NCBI RefSeq assembly: GCF_900182565.1
Contig: NZ_FXTI01000001.1
Span: 434,001-498,000 of the forward strand
Source of the DNA: Melghirimyces algeriensis
GTDB lineage: Bacteria; Bacillota; Bacilli; Thermoactinomycetales; DSM-45169
Length of the DNA: 64,000 nt
Direction of reading: 5' to 3'
The notes beneath the pieces are model-generated. The model made no database searches and had not been told where the DNA came from. It saw only the letters and a list, made by a program, of their open reading frames with translations. This document shows positions 25,090-33,788 of the stretch, piece by piece. The first letter of the stretch is position 1. Every line of letters begins with the position of its first letter. Made by a program: the position numbers and the translations under genes.

Positions 25090-25530
25090 ATGTCCAGACG
25101 ATTGGTTAGAGAAAAAGCATTGCAAGTATTGTATCAGTGTGAAATCAACCCTCTTGGCAAAGAGGCATCTGTAGAACGGACGATTCGGTCGCTGGAAAAG
25201 GATGTGCAAGAGGAAAGTCTCTCTTTTTTTATCCGGATCACAGATGGCGTTTTTAAAGAGCGCGATTTGATTGATTCCAAGATTCAACAGTATTTGAAAG
25301 AGAAGTGGACGATAGCACGGCTTTCTTATGTGGATCGGTCCATTTTAAGGATGGCGGTCTATGAACTTCTGTATGAAAAAGAGATTCCAAAGGGTGTAAC
25401 ATTGAATGAGGCGGTTGAGTTGGCGAAGACATACAGTGCAGAAGAGTCAGCCCGATTTATTAATGGCGTTTTGGGGAATATTGCAAGGAACTTGGGGGAG
25501 GTTGAAGGAAATAAAAGCCCAGTGGAGTGA
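25090..25530 (+). CDS. nusB: Transcription antitermination factor NusB
   Basis: An all-helical RNA-binding protein that acts with NusE on rRNA leader (boxA) antitermination. 146 residues, with SRRLVREKALQVLYQ at the start and IPKGVTLNEAVELAKTYS and FINGVLGNIAR near the end. ATG 25090 is nine bases behind AAAGGAG. It heads the nusB-folD-xseAB-ispA-OLE-oapA-dxs group. Confidence 0.95.
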   Translation: MSRRLVREKALQVLYQCEINPLGKEASVERTIRSLEKDVQEESLSFFIRITDGVFKERDLIDSKIQQYLKEKWTIARLSYVDRSILRMAVYELLYEKEIPKGVTLNEAVELAKTYSAEESARFINGVLGNIARNLGEVEGNKSPVE

Positions 25531-25679
25531 AAATCGGGTCATTTGATCATTTCGGTTTTTATATCCTTTAGAAGCGAACAATATACAAAGAAGGAAAGAT
25601 AAAGTTCGTTTTTCTTTACATTAATGTCCTCAAACGGTAAACTGGTGGCGAAACCATTTACGGAACAATAGAGAGGAGC

Positions 25680-26543
25680 ATGATGGTGAAACGGGGCCAA
25701 CTCATCGATGGCAAGGCAATTGCTGAACAAGTGAAATCCGAACTGAAAAAAGAGGTTGCAGAACTGGCGGAGAAATTTGGAAAACGTCCAGGTTTGACGG
25801 TCATATTAGTGGGAAATGATCCTGCGTCTGAGACGTATGTTCGCGGAAAGGTTCGGGATTGTGAGCAAGTTGGAATTGCTTCTGAATTGATTCGCTTGCC
25901 AGATACGGTTCAGGAGGAAGAGCTTCTTTCGGAAATTCAACGTTTAAATGATGATCCGAAAACGCACGGGATTTTGGTTCAATTACCGTTACCTGAAGGT
26001 ATTTCTCCTGATCGAGTGATTTCACAAATCAGACCGGACAAGGATGTGGATGGCTTTCATCCACTGAATGCAGGCCGCTTAGCTACAGGCTTAGATTCGC
26101 TTTTACCCTGTACACCACATGGTATTATACAGATGTTAAAACGGTTGGAGATTCCACTTGCGGGAAAGCATGCTGTGGTGGTAGGGCGCAGCAATATTGT
26201 CGGCAAGCCGGCTTCTTTTCTATTGCAAAGAGAGAATGCTACGGTTACGATGTGTCATTCACGGACGAAAGATCTGGCCTTTCACACCCGACAGGCGGAT
26301 ATTCTCATTGCAGCAGTGGGCCGGTTGCATATGATTACGCAGGATCACGTGAAAGATGGGGCCGTGGTCATCGATGTTGGAATGAACCGTACACCGACTG
26401 GGAAATTGGCCGGGGATGTAGACTTTGATACTGTCAAACAAGTGGCATCCTACATCACACCAGTGCCAGGTGGTGTAGGTCCGATGACGCGGGCGATGCT
26501 TCTGTATAATACGGTTCAGGCGGCACGGGCTTTTTTTTCCTGA
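25680..26543 (+). CDS. folD: Bifunctional methylenetetrahydrofolate dehydrogenase/cyclohydrolase
   Basis: Interconverts 5,10-methylene-, methenyl- and 10-formyl-tetrahydrofolate in one-carbon metabolism, using NADP. The ~287-residue protein has DPASETYVRGK (near 43, containing the YxxxK-type active site with Tyr and Lys), QLPLPEG (near 101) and the Rossmann motif VVVGRSNIVGKP (near 162), ending PVPGGVGPMTRAML. ATG 25680, ATG 25683 and GTG 25686 are clustered behind GAGAGGAG; the last two have better spacing. Confidence 0.97.
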   Translation: MMVKRGQLIDGKAIAEQVKSELKKEVAELAEKFGKRPGLTVILVGNDPASETYVRGKVRDCEQVGIASELIRLPDTVQEEELLSEIQRLNDDPKTHGILVQLPLPEGISPDRVISQIRPDKDVDGFHPLNAGRLATGLDSLLPCTPHGIIQMLKRLEIPLAGKHAVVVGRSNIVGKPASFLLQRENATVTMCHSRTKDLAFHTRQADILIAAVGRLHMITQDHVKDGAVVIDVGMNRTPTGKLAGDVDFDTVKQVASYITPVPGGVGPMTRAMLLYNTVQAARAFFS

Positions 26544-26585
26544 TCCAATGAGGGGGGATCGGTTCTGGAAAATCGGGAGAACGAT

Positions 26586-27932
26586 GTGTTGACCGTTACC
26601 TCATTAGTCCGTCAATTAAGTCAAGTGATTGAAAAGGAGCCGGAGTTGGCACGGGTTTGGGTCCAGGGAGAAATATCCAATTTTAAGCATCACGCGCGTG
26701 GTCATATGTATTTTACTTTGAAAGATCAGCAAACGCGACTCCGTGTGGTGATGTTTGCGGGACACAACCGAAGGCTGCGTTTTGCTCCGAAAGATGGAGA
26801 TGATGTATTAATCCGTGGTCGGGTAGCCATGTATGAACGGGACGGTCAAGTCCAACTGTATGCAACCCATATGACTCCCAATGGAATCGGGGAGCGTTAT
26901 ATAGCTTTTCAGCAATTGAAAGAGAAATTGGAAAAAGAGGGCTTGTTTTCGCATGAACACAAAAAGGCTCTTCCTTTTCTTCCACGTCGGATCGGAGTGA
27001 TTACTTCCCCTCACGGGGCGGCGGTTCGAGATATTATTACAACCATTCGCCGCCGAATTCGTACGGTTGATGTGTTGGTATATCCTGTGGCGGTTCAGGG
27101 AGACCAAGCTCCCAGAGAAATTGAAGAGGCTCTCCACTGGATGAATCGTGAAGAGGATGTGGATGTGATTATCCTCGGTCGGGGTGGTGGATCTCTCGAA
27201 GAATTGTGGGCTTTCAACGAAGAGTCTGTAGCTTGGGGAATCTATCGCTCTCAGATTCCTGTGGTTTCTGCCGTGGGTCATGAAACAGATACGACGATTT
27301 CAGATTTTGTTGCAGATGTACGAGCAGCGACGCCTACGGCAGCAGCAGAGATTGTAGCCCCTTCACTGGACGAACTGCGATCGCGCTTGGCAGGGATTCG
27401 GGATCGTTTGTCTAAGATTATGCAACAGCATTTAAAATGGGGTAAACTGCGTTTACTGCAATCGATGGAACGCCCTGTTTTTAAAAGACCCGGTTTTCAA
27501 CTGGCACAATTTGAGCAGCGACTGGATTTCTTAACACAGGATGCAATTCGGTCCACACGGGAACGTTTGGCTCTGTATCGGTCTCTCTTGGAGAAACGAA
27601 CGTATCAATTGCAGGGACAACGCCCTTCAACACGAATTGCTCATTTTCAGATGCGGTTAACACAACTGAACCGTGAATGCAGACTGGGAATGGATCAATA
27701 CATCCGGGATCAACGCTTGGAATGGATTAGACGGGTAGAGCATCTGGATGCTCTCAGTCCCCTTCAAGTGATGAGAAGGGGATATTCCTTGGTCAACCGA
27801 TATCGTGATGCAAAATTGGTCAAGTCTGTTAAGGATGTACAAGAGGGGGATTTGATCTCTGTACAGCTGTCTGATGGGTTGCTGAAATGTCAGGTTTGGG
27901 GATTGGAGGGGAATTCCGATGGAAGCGGATAA
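26586..27932 (+). CDS. xseA: Exodeoxyribonuclease VII large subunit
   Basis: The catalytic subunit of the ssDNA exonuclease. 448 residues: an N-terminal OB fold (WVQGEISNFKHHARGHMYFTLKD), the catalytic domain with ITSPHGAAVRDI and IILGRGGGSLEELWAFN, the GHETDTTISDFVADVRAATPTAAAE region, then a long coiled coil. GTG 26586 is used, six bases after CGGGAGA. It overlaps xseB by 14 bases. Confidence 0.96.
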   Translation: MLTVTSLVRQLSQVIEKEPELARVWVQGEISNFKHHARGHMYFTLKDQQTRLRVVMFAGHNRRLRFAPKDGDDVLIRGRVAMYERDGQVQLYATHMTPNGIGERYIAFQQLKEKLEKEGLFSHEHKKALPFLPRRIGVITSPHGAAVRDIITTIRRRIRTVDVLVYPVAVQGDQAPREIEEALHWMNREEDVDVIILGRGGGSLEELWAFNEESVAWGIYRSQIPVVSAVGHETDTTISDFVADVRAATPTAAAEIVAPSLDELRSRLAGIRDRLSKIMQQHLKWGKLRLLQSMERPVFKRPGFQLAQFEQRLDFLTQDAIRSTRERLALYRSLLEKRTYQLQGQRPSTRIAHFQMRLTQLNRECRLGMDQYIRDQRLEWIRRVEHLDALSPLQVMRRGYSLVNRYRDAKLVKSVKDVQEGDLISVQLSDGLLKCQVWGLEGNSDGSG

Positions 27933-28182
27933 AAAAGCAAAGGGTATATCGGAAGAGCTCTCTTTTGAAGAGGCGATGGAACGGCTGGAAGAAGTGGTCA
28001 ATAATTTGGAAAGCGGCAATGTACCACTGGAAGAGTCAATCCGTCTTTTTGAGGAAGGTATGAAACTGTCACGATATTGTGGAACGAAGTTGGAAAAGCT
28101 GGAACAGCAGGTGGAATTGCTGGTTCGTGAAAATGAGGGTTGGATCAAGAAACCTTTCCAACCTGAGGAGGATGGGGACTAA
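27919..28182 (+). CDS. xseB: Exodeoxyribonuclease VII small subunit
   Basis: An 87-residue helical hairpin that coats the XseA coiled coil. LSFEEAMERLEEVVNNLESGNVPLEESI and RLFEEGMKLSRYC are family signatures. ATG 27919 with GGAGGGGAA lies inside the xseA end, so translation is coupled. Confidence 0.96.
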   Translation: MEADKKAKGISEELSFEEAMERLEEVVNNLESGNVPLEESIRLFEEGMKLSRYCGTKLEKLEQQVELLVRENEGWIKKPFQPEEDGD

Positions 28183-28183
28183 A

Positions 28184-29080
28184 GTGCTGAAAGTTGAAAG
28201 TTATATCGAGGAGAAGGCGAAAGTCGTTCACTCAGAATTGAAACGGTATATGGAGAACCTTCAAGGGGTTCCCCAGCCACTCAAGGAATCGATGACCTAT
28301 TCATTGTTGGCTGGAGGAAAACGGCTTCGCCCCATTCTTGTTTTGGCTTCTGCTGAAGCGGTAGGGGGGAAGGAGGAGAACGCCCTTCCTTTTGCATGTG
28401 CGGTAGAAATGATACATACCTATTCATTGATCCATGATGACCTTCCGGCCATGGATGACGATGACTTCCGAAGAGGAAACCCAACCAATCACAAGGTTTA
28501 TGGAGAAGCGATGGCGATTCTTGCAGGAGATGCTCTGTTGACAAAAGCTTTTGGTATCATGACCGAAGGGTTGAAAGAGGTGAATTTGCCCTATGAAATC
28601 GGTTTGGATTTGCTTCGGGAGTGCTCCATTCGCGTCGGTGCTGAGGGGATGGTTGGCGGTCAGGTAAAGGATATTCTTGCAGAGGGACAAGGGGTTTCCC
28701 TGGAGACATTGCAGGATATTCATCGCTCAAAAACAGGTGATTTAATCACCTTTTCCATCCGTCTTGGCGCCGTAGTTGGTGGTGCAAAAGAGAGCGAGCT
28801 TCATTCGCTGACGGGGTATGCTGAACGGTTGGGTCTCGCATTTCAGATACAGGATGATATCCTGGATGTTATCGGAGATCAAAATAAGATTGGAAAACCT
28901 GTTGGCAGTGATGAAGGGAAAAATAAATCCACTTATCCTGCTTTATTGGGGTTGGAGGCTTCAAAAGAGTGGGTTCAGACATTGGTGAAAGAAGCCAAGG
29001 ATTTGGTTGTTTCCCTGGATGAAGTCCAATCTGACCGGCTTTTGATGATTGCTGACTATCTAACGGTTCGAGACAAGTAA
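28184..29080 (+). CDS. ispA: Polyprenyl synthetase (farnesyl diphosphate synthase)
   Basis: Condenses isopentenyl diphosphate with allylic diphosphates to give farnesyl diphosphate. 298 residues. The first aspartate-rich motif is DDLPAMDDDDFRRG (near 84-97) and the second is QIQDDILDVIGD (near 222). The LAGGKRLRP motif is near 42. It starts with GTG 28184, one base after xseB, behind GAGGAGGATGG; the frame is open upstream to 28079 inside xseB. The next element downstream is the OLE RNA promoter. Confidence 0.96.
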   Translation: MLKVESYIEEKAKVVHSELKRYMENLQGVPQPLKESMTYSLLAGGKRLRPILVLASAEAVGGKEENALPFACAVEMIHTYSLIHDDLPAMDDDDFRRGNPTNHKVYGEAMAILAGDALLTKAFGIMTEGLKEVNLPYEIGLDLLRECSIRVGAEGMVGGQVKDILAEGQGVSLETLQDIHRSKTGDLITFSIRLGAVVGGAKESELHSLTGYAERLGLAFQIQDDILDVIGDQNKIGKPVGSDEGKNKSTYPALLGLEASKEWVQTLVKEAKDLVVSLDEVQSDRLLMIADYLTVRDK

Positions 29081-29093
29081 GCTTCGCCTTTAA

Positions 29094-29123
29094 TTGCCGG
29101 CTTTCAGGGGATTGTGATATAAT
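29094..29123 (+). promoter_or_regulatory. Promoter of the OLE RNA gene
   Basis: TTGCCG (29094-29099), 18 bases, TATAAT (29118-29123), with an extended -10 TG (TGATATAAT). It lies immediately after the ispA stop. Transcription would begin near 29130. Confidence 0.65.
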
Positions 29124-29129
29124 ACCTTC

Positions 29130-29841
29130 AATGTAGGAGTGGTGCAGTATTCTAGTCGATCCACCCTCTCTGAAGGCGGGGCTAAAAATCCGCTAAAGGG
29201 CACATCGATGAAGTTCTTGGTGTTGGCTTCCGACGCCCAGTCGGGGGTTGATGCTGAGAGTTAAGGGGGACGGGCGATCCACAAAGGCATGTGGGCGTTG
29301 ACCCGACCTCCGCGGAGGCCCAAGTGCGTGGCTGAGCGTCACCGTGCGCAGGCGACGGCTTGGGGTATGAACCTGCATACGGGTTGGGGGACCTGGTGCA
29401 GCGTAGCCTGCCTTGAGTGGTGTTGCGGGGATACGGAAGTTGTTTTATGCTTCTGTTGAAAGCAATACTGCAAAAGAGGCTAGGAGAGGTGCAAGGATTG
29501 TCGGGGAAAACCCCTAGACTGTTTGCTTTTCAGGAGCAAGGCGGGCCGGGGATTGGAGTGCGGACTAAGTGGTAATCCAGTCCGGCAGATGGCGACGTCG
29601 TCGAAAAAGGTTATAAAGGGAAACCGCCACATTGGCAACGGTGTGGATACCTTTTTGGGAAAACCTACTGGACCTAAGCCGCAATATTTACCTGGTTCGT
29701 TTCCACTCCCAGTCGGACTGATAAGCTGGATTGTTTCTTTAGCAAGGTCAGTTTTGGCCGTTGGCAGACCGGCGGTGAAGCCCGCCTGTCAAAGCCGGAA
29801 CGGAATGCCGGCCGCTACGGCGGCGGCATTCCGTTCTTTTT
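29130..29841 (+). ncRNA. ole: OLE RNA (ornate, large, extremophilic)
   Basis: A ~710-base GC-rich stretch with no credible open frame or ribosome-site-supported start, lying between ispA and the OapA-like gene. This position and this operon (nusB-folD-xseA-xseB-ispA-OLE-oapA-dxs) are those reported for OLE RNA in Bacillus halodurans and other extremophilic Firmicutes, where the RNA is ~600-700 bases and forms a membrane-bound particle with OapA. The element has an extended -10 promoter just upstream and ends in a strong intrinsic terminator. Local stems can be seen, for example the GC-rich CCGACCTCCGCGGAGG region near 29306. I matched it by context, size and the adjacent partner, not by an alignment to the OLE consensus. 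Confidence 0.85.
29798..29841 (+). terminator. Terminator at the 3' end of OLE RNA
   Basis: A 13-bp perfect outer stem (29798-29810 with 29824-29836) with a further GC-rich inner part, followed by TTTTT. It ends ~29 bases before the oapA start, so oapA expression needs read-through or another transcript. Confidence 0.85.
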
Positions 29842-29869
29842 GGTCATTTGGAGGAGAATTGGACGGAAG

Positions 29870-30484
29870 ATGCGTAAGATCTTTCAACATTCCATACGTT
29901 GGGTGACCATCATCAGTGTGATCACCGCCTTTCTTTCCATGTTGTTCAATGGTGCTTCTACAACTTTTATGCGAGGCTTATCCTGGCAGGGAGGCCTGTT
30001 GGTTGTTTTATTGATTGTTCTGTTCGGAGTGTTTTTTGATATGTTGGGGATCGCGGCAACCGCCGCCCGCGAGACACCGTTTCATTCAATGGCTGCCAAA
30101 AAAGTCTCCGGTGCCAAACATGCGATTGGCATTATTCGCCGCGCAGATCAGTTTGCCAGCTTTTGCAATGATGTAGTCGGCGATATCAGCGGCATTGTCA
30201 GTGGGGCGGCGACCGTTGCAGTGGTGGGGTCTCTGGTGCTTGCCATGGATCTGGCTGAAAGCCACTGGTTTTTGGAGACTCTGTTTGTCGGACTGATCTC
30301 TGCCCTGACTGTGGGTGGTAAAGCGTTTGGAAAAGCGATTTCGATTCGGTATGCAAATGACATCATCCTCAGGTTGGGGAAAATTTTCTATATACTGGAG
30401 AAGAGGTTTCATATTCGTATGTTTACAGTAAAAACTAGAAAAAAAAGTAAGCGAAAGCGAGGCGTTTTCCGTGCACCTCGATAA
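29870..30484 (+). CDS. oapA: OLE-associated protein A (OapA)
   Basis: A 204-residue integral membrane protein. Hydrophobic segments lie near residues 10-30, 38-58, 109-129 and 137-156, and the C-terminal tail is very basic (KTRKKSKRKRGVFRAPR). DMLGIAATAARETPFHSMAAK and FCNDVVGDISGIVSG (a D-x-x-x-D-type acidic motif) fall at the conserved places. In B. halodurans OapA binds OLE RNA and localises it to the membrane. Immediately downstream of the RNA and overlapping dxs by 14 bases, it fits the known arrangement. ATG 29870 is used; GGAGGAG lies 13 bases upstream, which is rather far, and an in-frame ATT at 29858 is better spaced. Confidence 0.88.
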   Translation: MRKIFQHSIRWVTIISVITAFLSMLFNGASTTFMRGLSWQGGLLVVLLIVLFGVFFDMLGIAATAARETPFHSMAAKKVSGAKHAIGIIRRADQFASFCNDVVGDISGIVSGAATVAVVGSLVLAMDLAESHWFLETLFVGLISALTVGGKAFGKAISIRYANDIILRLGKIFYILEKRFHIRMFTVKTRKKSKRKRGVFRAPR

Positions 30485-32363
30485 GATTAATTCGCCCGAA
30501 CAATTGAAAAAGATGCCTGTTAAAGAACTTCCCAGTTTGGCGGAAGAAATTCGCCAATTTCTGATTGAGAGCTTATCAACCACAGGAGGGCATTTGGGAT
30601 CCAATCTGGGTGTTGTGGAATTAACCATTGCCTTGCATTATTTGTTTGATAGCCCGAAAGATCGATTGATATGGGATGTGGGGCACCAGGCGTATGTTCA
30701 CAAGATCCTTACAGGGAGAAAAAGCCAGTTTGGTTCCCTTCGTCAGTATGAAGGGCTATGTGGTTTTCCAAAGATGAGAGAAAGCGAACACGATGTCTGG
30801 GAAACCGGACATAGCAGTACATCCTTATCGGCGGCGATGGGTATGGCTGCGGCCCGTGATATAAAGGGAGACCAACATCGTGTCATTCCAATCATCGGGG
30901 ATGGTGCACTGACGGGCGGGATGGCTTTAGAAGCGCTAAACCATATCGGGAATGAACGAAGGAAAATTATGGTGATTTTGAACGACAACGAGATGTCCAT
31001 CTCTCCCAATGTAGGTGCCATTCACAACTATTTGGGAAAGCTTCGAACGCATAAGCACTATCATAAAATCAAAGAAGAAGTGGAGTTCTTTCTCAAAAAG
31101 ATTCCTTCTGTGGGGGGAGCTTTTGCCACAGCTGCAGAGCGGATTAAGGACAGTCTCAAGTTTTTGGTGGTTTCAGGTGTACTGTTTGAAAAATTGGGAC
31201 TTACTTATCTGGGCCCGGTCAATGGACATAATCTGGATGAGCTGATGGAATGTCTCCGGCAAGCGGATCAAGCGGAAGGACCCGTGCTTGTTCACGTGGT
31301 TACGGTGAAAGGAAAAGGTTATCTTCCTGCGGAAAACTATGCGGAAAAATTTCATGGTGTGGCGAAAGGATACAAGCTGGAATCGAGCAAAGAGGAAACA
31401 AAGTCTTCTACACCGGTTAAGTATCCCAAAATATTTGGTGATACGCTGATCCGTCTGGCAGAAGAGGACCCTCGTGTGGTGGGTATTACCCCTGCGATGT
31501 TGGGTGGGTCGGGAATGAATGAGTTTGCAAGCCGTTTTCCGGATCGTTGTTTTGATGTTGGAATCGCTGAACAACATGCTGCCACTTTTGCTGCGGGTCT
31601 CGCGACACAGGGAGTCAAACCGGTGTTGGCTATTTACTCCACATTTCTGCAGCGGGGCTATGATCAATTAATCCACGATATTGCCCGTCAAAACCTAAAT
31701 GTCCTCTTGGCAGTAGACCGTTCCGGTTTTGTAGGTGCTGATGGAGAAACGCACCAAGGGGTTTATGATATTGCCTATATGCGTTGCATTCCCAATATGG
31801 TGATTATGATGCCAAAAGATGAAAATGAGTTTCAACATATGCTTTACACAGCCTATCGGTATGATCAGGGACCGATTGCTGTTCGCTTTCCCAGAGGAAG
31901 TGGTCTCGGTGTGGATCTGGACAAAGAGCTTCAGGAGTTGCCCATTGGAAAATCAGAAATGATACGTGACGGAAATGATCTTGCGTTCCTTGCCTTTGGA
32001 ACCATGGTTCCTTTGGCCATGAAAGCTGCGGATCAGTTGGCTCGCGATGGTATCCATGCCAAAGTGGTAAATGCGCGTTTTGTGAAACCGTTGGACTCTG
32101 AACTGTTGAATCGACTGCATCAGGAGGGAACTCCGATCGTAACCATCGAAGAGGGATCTGCGATTGGAGGGTTTGGCAGTGCCGTATTGGAATACTATGC
32201 CGAACAGAACATTTATGATATGCAGGTGAAAGTTTTGGGTGTTCCAGACTATTTTGTGGAACACGGAAGCGTGGAGGAGCAACGTAAGGAAGTGGGTCTC
32301 ACCGTGGAGAATCTGGTTCAAACGGGACGAAAAATGGCTTCCTGCCAACGTCAAAGGGTATGA
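30471..32363 (+). CDS. dxs: 1-deoxy-D-xylulose-5-phosphate synthase
   Basis: A thiamine-diphosphate enzyme that joins pyruvate and glyceraldehyde-3-phosphate, the first step of the MEP isoprenoid pathway. The 630-residue protein has GGHLGSNLGVVELTIALHY, DVGHQAYVHKILTGR, the TPP motif GDGALTGGMALEALNHIG...NDNEMSISPNVG, and the DRAG-equivalent AVDRSGFVGADGETHQG. It starts with GTG 30471, eight bases behind GAGG, overlapping oapA. Confidence 0.97.
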   Translation: MHLDKINSPEQLKKMPVKELPSLAEEIRQFLIESLSTTGGHLGSNLGVVELTIALHYLFDSPKDRLIWDVGHQAYVHKILTGRKSQFGSLRQYEGLCGFPKMRESEHDVWETGHSSTSLSAAMGMAAARDIKGDQHRVIPIIGDGALTGGMALEALNHIGNERRKIMVILNDNEMSISPNVGAIHNYLGKLRTHKHYHKIKEEVEFFLKKIPSVGGAFATAAERIKDSLKFLVVSGVLFEKLGLTYLGPVNGHNLDELMECLRQADQAEGPVLVHVVTVKGKGYLPAENYAEKFHGVAKGYKLESSKEETKSSTPVKYPKIFGDTLIRLAEEDPRVVGITPAMLGGSGMNEFASRFPDRCFDVGIAEQHAATFAAGLATQGVKPVLAIYSTFLQRGYDQLIHDIARQNLNVLLAVDRSGFVGADGETHQGVYDIAYMRCIPNMVIMMPKDENEFQHMLYTAYRYDQGPIAVRFPRGSGLGVDLDKELQELPIGKSEMIRDGNDLAFLAFGTMVPLAMKAADQLARDGIHAKVVNARFVKPLDSELLNRLHQEGTPIVTIEEGSAIGGFGSAVLEYYAEQNIYDMQVKVLGVPDYFVEHGSVEEQRKEVGLTVENLVQTGRKMASCQRQRV

Positions 32364-32375
32364 GGAGGGATCTGA

Positions 32376-33191
32376 TTGAAAGAGCGATTGGATGTCCTCC
32401 TTGTGGACAGGAAGCTCTATCCCAGCCGACAGCAGGCACAGCGAGCCATTATGGCGGGTTTGGTACGAATCAATGGCGAACGTAAAGACAAGCCTGGGAC
32501 CAAAGTGCCCAAAGATGCTCAGGTGGAAGTGGCCGGTCGGGAGCACCCCTATGTCAGTCGGGGTGGTCTGAAACTGGAAAAGGCTTTGCAACAATTCGGC
32601 ATTCATCTGGAGGGTCGGGTGGTATTGGATATTGGAGCTTCCACAGGTGGATTTACGGATTGCGCCCTTCAAAATGGTGCGGCAAAGGTATACGCTGTGG
32701 ATGTCGGATATGGTCAACTTGCGTGGAAATTGCGTCAAGACCATCGGGTAACGGTGATGGAGCGAACCAACTTTCGTTATATGCGACCAGAGGATCTTTC
32801 GGGTGAGAGACCTGATTTTTCCACTGTTGATGTTTCATTTATATCTCTGTCCTTGATTCTCCCTCCTTTAAAATTGATCTTAAAGGATTCGGGAGAGGTG
32901 ATCACCTTGATTAAACCTCAGTTTGAAGCAGGCAGAGAACAAGTGGGGAGAAAAGGGATTGTTCGAGATCCACAGATCCACCGGGATGTACTGACTAACT
33001 TTTATCATATGGCCCAAAGGGAGGGTTATTCCCTGAAGGGATTGATCCCTTCTCCCATCACAGGAAGCCATGGGAATATCGAGTTTCTCGGCTGGCTGGA
33101 ATGGAAGGCCGAATCGTCCTGTTCAGCGGAGCCGACGTCTTTGATTCATGAAGCTGTGGAACTGGCTCATGAAAAAGGAAAAACAACATAG
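32376..33191 (+). CDS. tlyA: TlyA family rRNA methyltransferase/hemolysin-like protein
   Basis: A 271-residue protein with an N-terminal S4 RNA-binding domain (ERLDVLLVDRKLYPSRQQAQRAI, then VSRGGLKLEKAL) and an FtsJ-like methyltransferase domain (VLDIGASTGGFTDCALQNGA; DVGYGQLAWKLR; STVDVSFISL; IKPQFEAGREQVGRKGIVRD). In mycobacteria it 2'-O-methylates 16S and 23S rRNA. It starts with TTG 32376 behind TGAGGAGGG, 12 bases after dxs, matching yqxC of B. subtilis. Confidence 0.94.
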   Translation: MKERLDVLLVDRKLYPSRQQAQRAIMAGLVRINGERKDKPGTKVPKDAQVEVAGREHPYVSRGGLKLEKALQQFGIHLEGRVVLDIGASTGGFTDCALQNGAAKVYAVDVGYGQLAWKLRQDHRVTVMERTNFRYMRPEDLSGERPDFSTVDVSFISLSLILPPLKLILKDSGEVITLIKPQFEAGREQVGRKGIVRDPQIHRDVLTNFYHMAQREGYSLKGLIPSPITGSHGNIEFLGWLEWKAESSCSAEPTSLIHEAVELAHEKGKTT

Positions 33192-33245
33192 GAACAGGAT
33201 TTATCTATGCAGGATCCGAATTAGTAGAAAAAGGGAGGGATACCG

Positions 33246-33761
33246 TTGTTGCGCGACGGGGATGTAGTCGTCCTTTTTCTGCTGTTGATCCTGCTTCTGA
33301 TTCTATTGGGGCGTACATGGAAAAAAACAGATCCGGATTCAGTGATACTTCATTCTACATTGCCTATTCAGGGTAAGGTGCCAAATTTATTGGAAGAGAA
33401 AGGCTATGAGGTGATTGCTGAAAAACAGCGGCTTCCCCTATGGGTGCAAATCGATGAGAAACAGTTTGAAAGCCGACTTTACGCTGATTATATTGCCAGA
33501 AGAGGGGAAGAGGTCTATGTGGTCATCCTGGTAAAACCGAAGAAGACGTTGCGACTGTCCGGTGCAGTTGTTCGGGATCGTTTTCTGGGGCATATGCTTG
33601 CGTTTCGGGTGAATGGGATATTATATGTGGACCCTGTACAAGAAACAATTCAAACCATAACGTTTGATATAACTGGCGTCCGGGTTCCAAGACGGCGAGG
33701 GATGGTCTCCCATCTCATCATGTTAGCCGTGGGAGCACTGATTGCAATATTAGTACAATAA
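33246..33761 (+). CDS. Uncharacterised membrane protein between tlyA and nadK
   Basis: A 171-residue protein with an N-terminal hydrophobic segment (about 7-21, VVVLFLLLILLLILLG) and a C-terminal one (about 152-170, SHLIMLAVGALIAILV). Between them is a soluble region of ~120 residues with NLLEEKGYEVIAEKQRLPLW, SRLYADYIARRGEEVYVVILVKP and VNGILYVDP. The strand-D-strand-K layout recalls PD-(D/E)XK nuclease folds in which the usual E-x-K is altered, but this is only a suggestion. It starts with TTG 33246, behind GGGAGGG. Its genome position suggests co-expression with nadK-argR-recN. I do not recognise a function. Confidence 0.7.
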   Translation: MLRDGDVVVLFLLLILLLILLGRTWKKTDPDSVILHSTLPIQGKVPNLLEEKGYEVIAEKQRLPLWVQIDEKQFESRLYADYIARRGEEVYVVILVKPKKTLRLSGAVVRDRFLGHMLAFRVNGILYVDPVQETIQTITFDITGVRVPRRRGMVSHLIMLAVGALIAILVQ

Positions 33762-33788
33762 CTCCAGCTGGGATCGAGGTGGAGTCGA

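Noticed and set aside
29523..29906. A 127-codon plus-strand frame inside the OLE region
   Set aside because: It has no ribosome site at its start, runs through the OLE terminator, and its product has no recognisable feature; the region is better explained as structured RNA.
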